From Planctomycetaceae bacterium (GTDB lineage Bacteria > Planctomycetota > UBA1135 > GCA-002686595), in NCBI GenBank assembly GCA_011525785.1, contig WYBT01000030.1:372001-436000 (forward strand): a stretch of DNA of 64,000 nt, written 5' to 3'. This document shows positions 50,151 through 58,489 of the stretch, piece after piece. Both the position numbers and the translations under genes were made by a program. The notes under the pieces were generated by a model, which was not told the origin of the DNA, made no database searches, and saw nothing but the letters and a program-made list of their open reading frames with translations. The first letter of the stretch is position 1. Each line of letters starts with the position of its first letter.

Positions 50151-52703
50151 TTGAGCCGCTCAACGTCCCAGCGCTGCGCCAGCGCGCGTGCGGTGAGTTG
50201 GGCGCTGCTCGCGTTCGGGCTGACGCTGCTCGGGCTCGCCTGCCGTTCGATCGCGCGCCGCGCGGCCGCCGCGCCGGTGGGAGAGGCCGCAGCGAGCGCC
50301 TTGGAGGAGGCCCGCGCCTGGGCTCGCACGCCCGGGGCCACGGCTCGCGAGCGCGCGCGCGCGGCCCTCGAGCGCGCCGTCGAACTCGCGCCGGACTGGG
50401 TCGCGCCGCGGCGGCTGGCGGACATCCTGGCGGTCGACGACCTGCTCGGGCTCGAGGCCCTCGCCGAGCACCGCCTGGCGCTCGAGCAGCGCCCCGACGA
50501 CGCGCTCGAGCTGTACCTCGTCGGACGCCTCGAAGGCGCCAGCGGCGTGGCGCGCTTCGAACGGGCCGCGCGGCTCGATCCGACGCTGGCCTGGGCGCAC
50601 CACGGGCTGGGCTGGGCCGCTGCGAACGCAGGTCAGTTCTCGCAGGCGCTGACCCACGCTCAACGCGCGCTGTCCCTGGCGCGCGACGGCTGGGAGCGCA
50701 CGTACTTCGTTTCGACGCTCGCGCGCTACTACGCACAGGCGAGCGAGCCGCGCAAGGCCATCGCGGCGCTGGTGGAGCGCTTGAACGCGCCGGATCTGGC
50801 GCTGATCGACGCGGTCGAACTCGGCGTCCAGGCGGCGTCGATCGAATTGGGGCTGCTCTTCCAGCCCGAGTACCACAGCGGCTGGCGTCGCGCGATCGAG
50901 CTGCTGCGCGAGTGCGACCTGACCGACAGCGAAGTCGAGGATCTGGTGCGGCGCATGCGCGTGCTGCGGGTGTCCGAGGCCAGCGTGCTCGAGCTGTCGC
51001 TGGCGCTCGCCGCGCGGCCGGGGCGTGCGCGCGACCGCGAACGCGCTCGCATCTTGCTCGAGCAGCGGCCGTCGGCGCTCGCGCTGGGCCTGCTCAACCG
51101 CGCCGCGCGCGAAGGCGGTGAAGCGCCGCGCGCCGGTCCGGTCCTGCGCGGCGCGCGCTTCGCCGCGGGCCAGTTCCGCGAGGCCGTCGACGAGTGGCTC
51201 GCCGACCTGCCGCGCGTCGTGCTCGACGAAAGCGGCGCACCGCGCGACGCGCGCCTGGCGCAGGTCGTGCGCTGCGCGCGACAGTGCTCGCCCGGCGCCC
51301 CGCCGGAAGCGCTTCTCGAACTGGGTGAGGCGCTGCTCGACGCGGGTTGGTTCCGCGAGGCGCGCTCCGTCGCGGCGGTGCTCGCGGCCGAAGACCTCGA
51401 CGCGGCCCTCTCGCTCGAAGATCGCGCCGCGGCGGGCCAGCAGCTGATGCTCGAATGGCAGCGCGTCGTCGACCGCGTGGACCGCCGCGCGAGCGCAGCG
51501 CGGGCGCTGTGGGACTCCGGCGCGAACGCGAGCGCCGTCGCGATCGAGAACCTCGACGGACTGCTGCGCGCGCTGGCGCCGGCCCTGAGCAGCGCGCGTG
51601 CGATGCTCGGCGCGCCGGTCGAGCCCGAGCGCTTGGCGCAGGAACTCGCCGAGTCGCCGCGCTTGCGCTACGGATCGCTGGCCTCGGTCGCGCACCCCGG
51701 TCCGCTGTTCTCGCGCGAAGACGAGCGCGCGGGCCTGGGCGTCTGCGACGCGCCCGTTCCCGGACTGGCGCGCTACATGGACGAGCTCGGACGCTTCGCG
51801 CTGTTCGGCGAGCTCTCCGGCGGCGGCGGGCCGGATGGAACGATCCTCTCGCGCCTGCATGTCAGTCGCGTCGAGTCCGAACATCTGGGCGCGCCCTTCG
51901 AAGGCCTGGTGGCGTGGTGCGAGGGCGCCGACGTCGCCAGTCGCGCGGGTCGGCAAGGCGCGGAGATCTCCGGCGCCGCGCTGCACGAGGGCTACTGGGT
52001 CGACATCGACACCGTCCGGCGCGAACGCTCGCCGTGGGAGCGCGTGGCGCGCGAGTTCTTCGACGCGCGTGGCTCCGAGCGGGCGCGGGCGGCGCTCGAG
52101 TCGCGCGGCCTGGAGCTGCGCACGCCCCGCGAGCGCGCCGAACAGCGCCGCGTCGAGCGGCGCGACGCCTCGATCCTGCTCGGCGCCGCCGACCGCGTGC
52201 GCCTGGCTGTGCTGCTCGAGCGAGTCGAACGCGGCGAGGCGCCGGAGGTCAAGCTCGACGAGCTGGTGGCGATCACTGCGGCGCACGAGGAGGGTCACCT
52301 GTGCGACCGCGGCCGGTTCCTCCCGCTGGGCCGCAACTGGCTGGGCGCGCTGCGGCTGCTCGCGCAGTCGGGGTTCACGTCGGCCGGCGTCGCACGTCGG
52401 CTCGAGTACCGGGCGCAGCTCACGGCGCTGTGCGTCGTGGAGGACCCGCGCTTGCCGCTGGTGGCGGTGCTGGCCGCTGGAGACTCCAGTGGCCCGTCGC
52501 TCACGCCGCACGCCGAGGCCTACCGCGAATTGCTGTCCGATCTGCTCGCCCGGCTCGACGCGGACCTCGAGCGCGACCGCTCGCGCTGGCCCGCGCTCGA
52601 CCCCGACCGAGTGCTCGCGCACCAGCTCCATCGGCTCGGGCCCGAGGACGTGCGGCGCCTGGCTCTGCTCACGGCGGCGGACAACGGGCTGGTCGCGCGG
52701 TGA
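50151..52703 (+). CDS. Lipoprotein with TPR-rich body and a HEEGH metallopeptidase-like site
   Basis: 850 residues from a TTG start; the N-terminus (RAVSWALLAFGLTLLGLAC) is a lipoprotein signal with lipobox LGLAC. A GTG at 50193 would keep the lipobox but lose the basic n-region. Residues about 45-480 are TPR-like helical pairs (ALEEARAWARTPGATARERA, SQALTHAQRALSLARDGWER). The C-terminal third ends in ITAAHEEGHLCDRGR, with H712-E713-E714-G715-H716 fitting the HExxH zinc-peptidase pattern, and a further EYRAQLTAL that could supply a third ligand. TPR plus zinc protease on an outer-membrane-type anchor suggests envelope proteolysis or chaperoning. Family not recognised. Confidence 0.78.
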   Translation: MSRSTSQRCASARAVSWALLAFGLTLLGLACRSIARRAAAAPVGEAAASALEEARAWARTPGATARERARAALERAVELAPDWVAPRRLADILAVDDLLGLEALAEHRLALEQRPDDALELYLVGRLEGASGVARFERAARLDPTLAWAHHGLGWAAANAGQFSQALTHAQRALSLARDGWERTYFVSTLARYYAQASEPRKAIAALVERLNAPDLALIDAVELGVQAASIELGLLFQPEYHSGWRRAIELLRECDLTDSEVEDLVRRMRVLRVSEASVLELSLALAARPGRARDRERARILLEQRPSALALGLLNRAAREGGEAPRAGPVLRGARFAAGQFREAVDEWLADLPRVVLDESGAPRDARLAQVVRCARQCSPGAPPEALLELGEALLDAGWFREARSVAAVLAAEDLDAALSLEDRAAAGQQLMLEWQRVVDRVDRRASAARALWDSGANASAVAIENLDGLLRALAPALSSARAMLGAPVEPERLAQELAESPRLRYGSLASVAHPGPLFSREDERAGLGVCDAPVPGLARYMDELGRFALFGELSGGGGPDGTILSRLHVSRVESEHLGAPFEGLVAWCEGADVASRAGRQGAEISGAALHEGYWVDIDTVRRERSPWERVAREFFDARGSERARAALESRGLELRTPRERAEQRRVERRDASILLGAADRVRLAVLLERVERGEAPEVKLDELVAITAAHEEGHLCDRGRFLPLGRNWLGALRLLAQSGFTSAGVARRLEYRAQLTALCVVEDPRLPLVAVLAAGDSSGPSLTPHAEAYRELLSDLLARLDADLERDRSRWPALDPDRVLAHQLHRLGPEDVRRLALLTAADNGLVAR

Positions 52704-52718
52704 GCGCGCGCGGCCGGG

Positions 52719-52724
52719 TAGATT
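52719..52724 (+). promoter_or_regulatory. -10 box TAGATT for the sulfatase-fold gene
   Basis: TAGATT lies 21 nt upstream of the ATG at 52746. A Shine-Dalgarno-like AGGAAG (52735-52740) is 5 nt before the ATG, so this message has a short normal leader. Confidence 0.4.
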
Positions 52725-52745
52725 GAGGTTCCCCAGGAAGCACTG

Positions 52746-54227
52746 ATGATTCGAATCCACACCTTGCTCGCGGCCCTCGTGGCGGCGTTCTTCGCGGCTT
52801 GCAGCGGCGGCGACCAAGCCCGGCCGAACGTGATCCTGATCACGCTCGACACCGTGCGCGCCGACTACGTGTCGTGCTATGGCGTTCACCCTGGCCTCAC
52901 GCCGAGTCTCGACGCGCTCGCAGCCGAGGGCACGCGCTTCGACATGGCTGTCAGCACCGCAGGCGTCACGCCGGTGTCGCACGCCTCGATCCTGACCGGC
53001 CTCAACAACCAGACCCACAAGCTGCGCGTGCTGTCGGCGCCGAGCGGCTACAAGTTGCCCGACGACGTGCCGATGCTCTCGACGGTGCTCGCGAAAGAGG
53101 GCTACCGCACGGTCGCGGTGCACAGCGCCTTCCCGGTCTCGCGCAACTTCGGGTTCCAGCGCGGCTTCGAAGTGTTCGAGGACATGAACACCCAGATGCA
53201 GACCCTGCCTGGTTCCACCAAGACGCAGTGGAACGTGGCAACGCAGCGCCGCTCCGACGACACCACGGATGTGGTGAAGCGCGTGCTCGGCGACGAGCAG
53301 CCGTACTTCCTGTGGATCCACTACTGGGATCCGCACGACTGGAACCTCACGCCGCCGGCCGAGTACATGCCGCCCAAGGAAGTGGTCCTCGACGAGAACG
53401 GGCAGATCCGGCGGCCGGCCAAGGAGCTCTACGCAGCCGAGATCAAGTTCCAGGACTCGCAGATCGGGCGGCTGATGGCGGACTTGAAGGCGCGCGGGCT
53501 GCTCGAGAACACGATCGTGGTCGTGACCGCGGACCACGGCCAGGGCTTGATGGAGCACGGTTGGGCGGCGCACCGCCTCGTGTACCAGGAGCAGATCCAC
53601 GTGCCGCTGATCGTGCGCGTGCCCGGCGTGAAGCCGACGCCGGTGGTGAAGGACCTCGTGCGCACGATCGACATCTTCCCGACCATCCTCGACTTCGCGG
53701 GCGTCAAGGCGCCCAAGGGCGTCGACGGGCGCTCGCTGCGCGCGCTGATGGAGGGCAAGTCCGACGAGAAGCGCCTGGCCTTCGCCGACCAGATCAACGG
53801 CTACGACTGGAACGCGGGGATGAAGGACCGCGAGGAGCGCAAGTACGACCAGTTCCTCTACATGGCCTTCGACTGGCCGTGGAAGTTGACCTACCGGCCG
53901 CTGCACCCCGAGCAGAGCGAGCTCTACAACGTCGCCGAGGATCCCGACGAGGCGAACAACCTCTACGCGGTCGACAACGAGCACGCCATTCGACTGCGGC
54001 GCGAGCTCGCCAACGCGCGGCCGTGGGTTCCCGGCCCGTATGCGGGCAAGGGACAGACTCCCGACCCGGAGAAGGCCCGCGCGCTGGCGGAACTGGGCTA
54101 CACCGAAGGCGAGACGGTCGATCCCACCTGGAAGTGGGTCTGCCCCGAGGACACCGTCACGGACTTGGGCGAGATGACCGCGCGCTGCCCCAAGTGCAAG
54201 ACGCTGCCGCTGATGATCCGGCACTGA
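52746..54227 (+). CDS. Sulfatase-fold lipoprotein without the formylglycine cysteine
   Basis: 493 residues. Lipoprotein signal MIRIHTLLAALVAAFFAAC (lipobox AAC at Cys19). Alkaline-phosphatase-superfamily core: NVILITLDTVRADYVSCYG with metal Asp, AVSTAGVTPVSHASILTGLN at the nucleophile site, FLWIHYWDPHDW and VVVTADHGQGLMEHGW. Classical sulfatases have C/S-x-P-S-R at the nucleophile site; here it reads T-P-V-S-H, so there is no Cys for formylglycine and Thr would be the nucleophile. It is therefore more likely a phosphoester- or other AP-like hydrolase, or transferase, than a sulfatase. The C-terminus has a small zinc-ribbon-like CPED ... CPKC. The PVC cytochrome gene starts 7 nt later. Confidence 0.85.
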   Translation: MIRIHTLLAALVAAFFAACSGGDQARPNVILITLDTVRADYVSCYGVHPGLTPSLDALAAEGTRFDMAVSTAGVTPVSHASILTGLNNQTHKLRVLSAPSGYKLPDDVPMLSTVLAKEGYRTVAVHSAFPVSRNFGFQRGFEVFEDMNTQMQTLPGSTKTQWNVATQRRSDDTTDVVKRVLGDEQPYFLWIHYWDPHDWNLTPPAEYMPPKEVVLDENGQIRRPAKELYAAEIKFQDSQIGRLMADLKARGLLENTIVVVTADHGQGLMEHGWAAHRLVYQEQIHVPLIVRVPGVKPTPVVKDLVRTIDIFPTILDFAGVKAPKGVDGRSLRALMEGKSDEKRLAFADQINGYDWNAGMKDREERKYDQFLYMAFDWPWKLTYRPLHPEQSELYNVAEDPDEANNLYAVDNEHAIRLRRELANARPWVPGPYAGKGQTPDPEKARALAELGYTEGETVDPTWKWVCPEDTVTDLGEMTARCPKCKTLPLMIRH

Positions 54228-54234
54228 GCGCGGC

Positions 54235-56766
54235 GTGAGGTTCTCCTCGGCGCTCCCGTTCCTGCTCGCTGCGTGCGCGCCGGCGTTGGCGCAGCGCGGC
54301 GACGTGAAGGGCGAGGAGCAGCCGCCGCTTCCCGACGCGTGGCGCAAACCGCCGCCGGCCGTGCGCAGCGCCGAGGAGTCGCTCGCGGAGTTCCGCGTGG
54401 ACGCCGGTCTACGCGTGGAACTCGTGGCGAGCGAACCGCTGGTGAAGAGCCCGGTGTGCGCGGCCTTCGACGAGCGCGGGCGGCTCTACGTGTGCGAGAT
54501 GACGAGCTACATGCGCGACATCGACGGCGCGGACGAGGGCCGGCCCGACGGTGTCGTCGCGCTGCTCGAAGACCTCGACGGCGACGGCCGCATGGACAAG
54601 CGCAGCGAGTTCCTCAGCGGGCTCGTGCTGCCGCGTGCCGTGGCGCCCACGCGCGGCGGCGTGCTCGTGATCGCTCCTCCGGAGCTGCTCTTTGCACTCG
54701 ACACGGATGGAGACGGGCGCGCGGACGAGACAAGAGTGCTCGAACGCGGCTTGGCGGGACTGGCGAGTCCCGAGCACGCCATCAACGGCCTGCACTACGC
54801 GCTGGACAACTGGTTTTGGTGCGCGAACGCGCCCGTGCGCTACCGCTGGAACGGAGCGACGCTCGAGCGCGGACGCACCGCGGGCGGAGGTCAGTGGGGG
54901 ATCAGCGAAGACGCGCGCGGCCGCATCTTCTTCAACGACAACTCCAATCCGCTGCGCTGCGACCTGTACCCCTCGCACTACGCGGTGCGCAATCCGGCGC
55001 TGGGCGTCGCGGCCGGGATGAACGTCAACATCGCCAAGGGCGTGCGACCGGCGCCGCCGCACACGACGCCGGGCGTCAACCGCGGCTACCGCAAGGGTCT
55101 GCTCGTCGACGGTCGCTTGAACGAGTTCACGGGCGCGTGTTCGCCGCTGATCTTCGAGGGCGACGGCTTGCCAGAGCGCTACCGCGGCAGCGCGTTCGTC
55201 GCGGAGCCGTGCGCCAACCTGGTGCACCGCTTCGAGCTCTCGACCGACGCCGACGGCGCGCCGCGCGCGAGCACCGCGCCGCCCGACGGCGCGTTCCTCT
55301 CCAGTCCCGACGAGCGCTTCCGGCCGGTGCACCTGTTCGAGGGGCCCGACGGCGCGCTGTACGTCGCCGACATGGCGCGCGGCGTGATCCAGCACCGCCT
55401 GTTCGTCACCAGCTGGCTCCGCGCGCAGGCGCTCGAGCGCAAGCTCGAGGCCCCGATCGAACGTGGACGGATCTGGCGCGTCGTCGCAGGCGAGCGGCGA
55501 AAGTCCTCCGATCTGGGCGCAGTCTCGTGGACGGAGCTGGGCGATGCGCTCGACTCGGGCAATCGCTGGACGCGCAAGACGGCGCAGCGCCTCTTCGTCG
55601 AGGAGGCGCCGCTCGCGCCCGGCGTGATCGAGGCGCAAGCGCTCGAGGTCCTGCGAGAGCGCGCGCGCGGCGCGTCGACCGAGCTGGGCCGTTTGCACGC
55701 GCTGTGGGCGCTCGATGGCCTGGGCGAGAGCCAGCCCGAGCTTGCGCGCATGCTGTGGTGGGGCGAGCGCGGCTCCGATCCCATCAACGGCGCGCGACTG
55801 ATGGAGCGCGCGCTGCGCGAAGGCGACGACGAGCGGCTGAACTGGTGGTTGACGCGCGCGCGCTTTGCTCCGGCGGCGCAGCAGCGCGCGGTCGTGCTCG
55901 CGCTCGGCTCGATCGCGAACTCCGCTGCCGCGCAGCAGGCCTGGATGCAGTTCGCGAAGGTGTGCGCCGGCGACGAGCTTGGGCGCGGAATGCTGCTCAG
56001 CGCTGGCCACGGCGCCGAACTCGAACTGGCTGCGACTTGGCTCGCTGACGAAGAGCGCGGCGAGGCCGCGGCGCTGCTCACGCAGCTCGCCGCGTGCGTC
56101 GTGCGCGACGGACGCCCCGCTCGCGTGCAAACGCTCCTCGAGTTGATCGCGAAACGTGCAAACGACTCCGAGGCCAAGGCGCTCGCGCGAGGCGCCCTCG
56201 ACGGCTGCGGCAAGGACGCGAAGGGCGCTCGACGAGCGCTGCGCATCGAGCGCGAGCCGCAGAGCCTGTTGGCGCGGCTCGAACGCGAAAACGCGCCTTC
56301 CGAGCTGCGCGAACTCGCTGCGCTAGCCGTCTGGCCCGGCAAGCCTGGCGCGGAGAGCCACTGGCCGGCCGAGCTGAGCGCCGAACAGCGCGCGCTCGCC
56401 GAACGGGGCCGCGCGCTCTTCGAGCAGACCTGCGCGAGTTGCCATCAGCTCAGCGGCCGCGGCGACGTCGGGCTCGCGCCGCCGCTTCGCGATTCGCCCT
56501 GGGTCTTGGGAGATCCCGATGTGCTCGCGCGCGTCGTTCTGCACGGTCTGCGCGGTCCGCTCACGCTCGATGGCTTTACTTGGGACGGCGAAATGCCGGC
56601 GCACGAGCTCTCCGATGACGAACTGGCCGGCCTGCTCACGTACCTCCGCCGCGAGTGGGGCCACGGCGCCGATCCGGTCGCGCCGCAGTTCGTGCGCGAG
56701 GTCCGCTCCAAGCACGCCGCCCGCCGCAGCGCGTGGTCGGTCGAGGAACTGCGAGGGGACAAGTAG
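54235..56766 (+). CDS. PVC-type membrane-bound dehydrogenase with cytochrome c domain
   Basis: 843 residues, GTG start. A signal peptide (RFSSALPFLLAACAPALAQ) sends it out of the cytoplasm. The N-terminal PVC dehydrogenase domain (about 50-420) is a beta-propeller with EFRVDAGLRVELVASEPLVK, DERGRLYVCEMTSYM, LEDLDGDGRMDKR and WISEDARGRIFFNDNSNP-like blades (GQWGISEDARGRIFFND). A long HEAT-like helical part follows (430-690). The C-terminus is a c-type cytochrome: heme motif CASCH at 733-737, GLAPPLRDSPWV and an axial Met in DGEMPAHELSDDELAGLLTY. Such proteins are characteristic of Planctomycetes and Verrucomicrobia and probably oxidise a sugar, passing electrons to the cytochrome. Confidence 0.93.
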   Translation: MRFSSALPFLLAACAPALAQRGDVKGEEQPPLPDAWRKPPPAVRSAEESLAEFRVDAGLRVELVASEPLVKSPVCAAFDERGRLYVCEMTSYMRDIDGADEGRPDGVVALLEDLDGDGRMDKRSEFLSGLVLPRAVAPTRGGVLVIAPPELLFALDTDGDGRADETRVLERGLAGLASPEHAINGLHYALDNWFWCANAPVRYRWNGATLERGRTAGGGQWGISEDARGRIFFNDNSNPLRCDLYPSHYAVRNPALGVAAGMNVNIAKGVRPAPPHTTPGVNRGYRKGLLVDGRLNEFTGACSPLIFEGDGLPERYRGSAFVAEPCANLVHRFELSTDADGAPRASTAPPDGAFLSSPDERFRPVHLFEGPDGALYVADMARGVIQHRLFVTSWLRAQALERKLEAPIERGRIWRVVAGERRKSSDLGAVSWTELGDALDSGNRWTRKTAQRLFVEEAPLAPGVIEAQALEVLRERARGASTELGRLHALWALDGLGESQPELARMLWWGERGSDPINGARLMERALREGDDERLNWWLTRARFAPAAQQRAVVLALGSIANSAAAQQAWMQFAKVCAGDELGRGMLLSAGHGAELELAATWLADEERGEAAALLTQLAACVVRDGRPARVQTLLELIAKRANDSEAKALARGALDGCGKDAKGARRALRIEREPQSLLARLERENAPSELRELAALAVWPGKPGAESHWPAELSAEQRALAERGRALFEQTCASCHQLSGRGDVGLAPPLRDSPWVLGDPDVLARVVLHGLRGPLTLDGFTWDGEMPAHELSDDELAGLLTYLRREWGHGADPVAPQFVREVRSKHAARRSAWSVEELRGDK

Positions 56767-56769
56767 GCT
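56764..56769 (+). promoter_or_regulatory. -10 box TAGGCT overlapping the upstream stop codon
   Basis: TAGGCT uses the TAG stop of the cytochrome gene and lies 34 nt before the ATG at 56804. It would give the next gene its own promoter. An AAGGGGA Shine-Dalgarno-like sequence follows. Confidence 0.3.
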
Positions 56770-56803
56770 GACGAGAGCTTCGACGCTCTTGAAGGGGACT
56801 TCG

Positions 56804-57823
56804 ATGAACTTGGTGCTCGTCACGCTGCTCGCCTGCGCGCCGACTCTCGCGCCGGAGAACGACGCCATCGCAAAACAGATCCTGTCGTTGAAGAACGCGG
56901 CGGAAGCTCCGCGTGCCGCGGAAGCGCTGCGTGCGGCGCCGCGCGAAGAGGTGCTCGTGCAGCTGATCGCTGCTCTGCGGCCTGGCGGGGCGCTCGAGGG
57001 CGCTCGCGAGGGGCGCATGTGGGCCTACGAGTGGCTTGCGAGCGCCGTCGAGACTCTGCCGGAAGGCGGCCATGGAATCGCCGACCCCCGCGTGTTCGAA
57101 CTGTTGCGCCAGGGCGTCGTCGAGCGCGACGTCCCGTGCGCGCGCGCTCTCGGCCGTGTGGCGCTCCAGCACCGCCCGGCGGCGAGTCTTTCGCTCGGCG
57201 TCGCGCTCGAGGCGCTCGACGGCGCGCCCGACTTCGTTCGGCAGTGTCTGCTTTCGGTCGCAGAGCTGGGTGAAGCGACGCCCACGACGGTGCAGTCCGT
57301 TCGCGGTTGGCTCGCCGATCCCACGCCCGCGCGCAAGGACTACTGGGACGCCGTGCGAGCGAACCAGGAGGGCTATCCCACCGACATCTTCGGCGACTTC
57401 GAAGTCGAAGTGCGAGTCTCCGCGGCTTGGGCCCTGCTGCTCCTCAAGCACGCACCCGACGCGGAGCTGGCGTACTTCGAATCGCTCGACGCTCGCGGTC
57501 AGCGTTCTGCGTACGAGGCGCTCGCGAGGTACGGACTCCTGCGCGAGCAACGTGCGCGCGGCCACGAGAGCGCCGTGTTGACCGATGCGCACCCCCTCAT
57601 GGGAGCGTCCAGCGTCGCCTGGCTCAGCGCCGGTTGGACGACGCGCGAGATGGAGGACGGCACGTTCGGCACGAGTTCGCAGGCGGTGTTGCTGGCGCTG
57701 CGACGCGGAGTTGGCGATCGCGCCGTCGTTCGCGCCAGGTTCGAGGTGCTCACTGCAAGCGCTACGGGACGGCGACGCGCGATCGCGCAGCAGGCGCTCG
57801 CGGCGCTCGACGCAAACGGCTGA
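56804..57823 (+). CDS. Helical-repeat protein, function unknown
   Basis: 339 residues from the ATG at 56804, which has AAGGGGA about 8 nt upstream. The N-terminus (MNLVLVTLLACAPTLAPE) could be a short signal or lipoprotein signal (LLAC). The rest is built of helix pairs of about 35-40 residues (APREEVLVQLIAALRPGG, GRVALQHRPAASLSLGVALE, VRVSAAWALLLLKHAPDAEL), like HEAT repeats. It follows the cytochrome gene by 37 nt and may be partly co-expressed with it. No enzyme motif; no family recognised. It ends 15 nt from a convergent gene. Confidence 0.7.
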   Translation: MNLVLVTLLACAPTLAPENDAIAKQILSLKNAAEAPRAAEALRAAPREEVLVQLIAALRPGGALEGAREGRMWAYEWLASAVETLPEGGHGIADPRVFELLRQGVVERDVPCARALGRVALQHRPAASLSLGVALEALDGAPDFVRQCLLSVAELGEATPTTVQSVRGWLADPTPARKDYWDAVRANQEGYPTDIFGDFEVEVRVSAAWALLLLKHAPDAELAYFESLDARGQRSAYEALARYGLLREQRARGHESAVLTDAHPLMGASSVAWLSAGWTTREMEDGTFGTSSQAVLLALRRGVGDRAVVRARFEVLTASATGRRRAIAQQALAALDANG

Positions 57824-57838
57824 GGCGGTCCGCCCGAC

Positions 57839-58489
57839 TCAGGGCCCGGCTTCGACCAGCTCGAGCTTGCGCCATCGCACGCGCGTGTTCTGGCCGGAGT
57901 GCACCTGCAGCGCGATGAAGCCGCGCGCGTCGGCGGGCGACGCGGCGAGGTCGGTGAAGTCCGCTGCGGCGACGCCGTTGACCCAGGTGCGAATGCGAGA
58001 GCCAATCGCTTCGATGCGGTAGTGGTTCCACTCGCCGCTCTTGAACGCGGCGCGCGCCGGCGCGTTTTCGGCGAGGTTCGCGAGCCAGCCGCGGCCGGCC
58101 TCGTAGTACAGACCGCCCGACCAGGCGCGCGACCCGGGATCGACTTCGATCTGGTAGCCGGTCACACGCCCGTCCTCGCGGTGACGGGAGCGGATCTGCA
58201 CGCCGGAGTTGCCGGGGCCCTCCGCGCGCAGTTCGAGTTCGAGCGTGAAGTCGCCGAACTCGCGCTCGCTGATCAAGAAGCTCTGCGAGCCGCCGCCGGT
58301 CTCGCCCAGCAGCGTTCCGTCCTCGACGCTCCAGCGCGCGTCCCCGACAGCTCGCCAGCCGTCGAGGTCGCGGCCATTGAAGAGCGCAGCGCTGAAGAGC
58401 TCGATGCGAGCTTCGCTTCGAGGAGCTTGCGGCTGCGCCGGCGCGCGGCACGCCGCGATCGCGAGCAACACGGCGAGCGCAGCTCTCAC
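57839..58489 (-). CDS. DUF1080 / 3-keto-disaccharide hydrolase-type lipoprotein
   Basis: 216 residues. The GTG at 58489 overlaps the aminotransferase stop (GTGA). The N-terminus is a short lipoprotein-like signal (RAALAVLLAIAACRAPA, lipobox IAAC). The body is a concanavalin-like beta-sandwich of the DUF1080 type: ALFNGRDLDGWRAVGDARWS, VEDGTLLGETGGGSQSFLIS, DFTLELELRAEGPGNSGVQI, YQIEVDPGSRAW, WNHYRIEAIGSRIRTWVNGV and GFIALQVHSGQNTRVRWRKL. Members bind or cleave sugars outside the cytoplasm and are numerous in planctomycetes. Its tight link to serine biosynthesis genes is unexpected and may be only transcriptional. Confidence 0.9.
   Translation of the reverse strand: MRAALAVLLAIAACRAPAQPQAPRSEARIELFSAALFNGRDLDGWRAVGDARWSVEDGTLLGETGGGSQSFLISEREFGDFTLELELRAEGPGNSGVQIRSRHREDGRVTGYQIEVDPGSRAWSGGLYYEAGRGWLANLAENAPARAAFKSGEWNHYRIEAIGSRIRTWVNGVAAADFTDLAASPADARGFIALQVHSGQNTRVRWRKLELVEAGP

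Noticed and set aside
52900..53000. Classical sulfatase call with formylglycine
   Set aside because: The C/S-x-P-S-R motif is absent; the site reads VTPVSH, so only membership of the alkaline-phosphatase superfamily is claimed.
50160..54347. Open frame of about 1,400 codons on the minus strand opposite three genes
   Set aside because: It spans the lipoprotein, sulfatase-fold gene and the start of the cytochrome gene in antisense; its translation is Arg/His/Leu-rich without domains. The plus-strand genes have signals, motifs and proper spacing.
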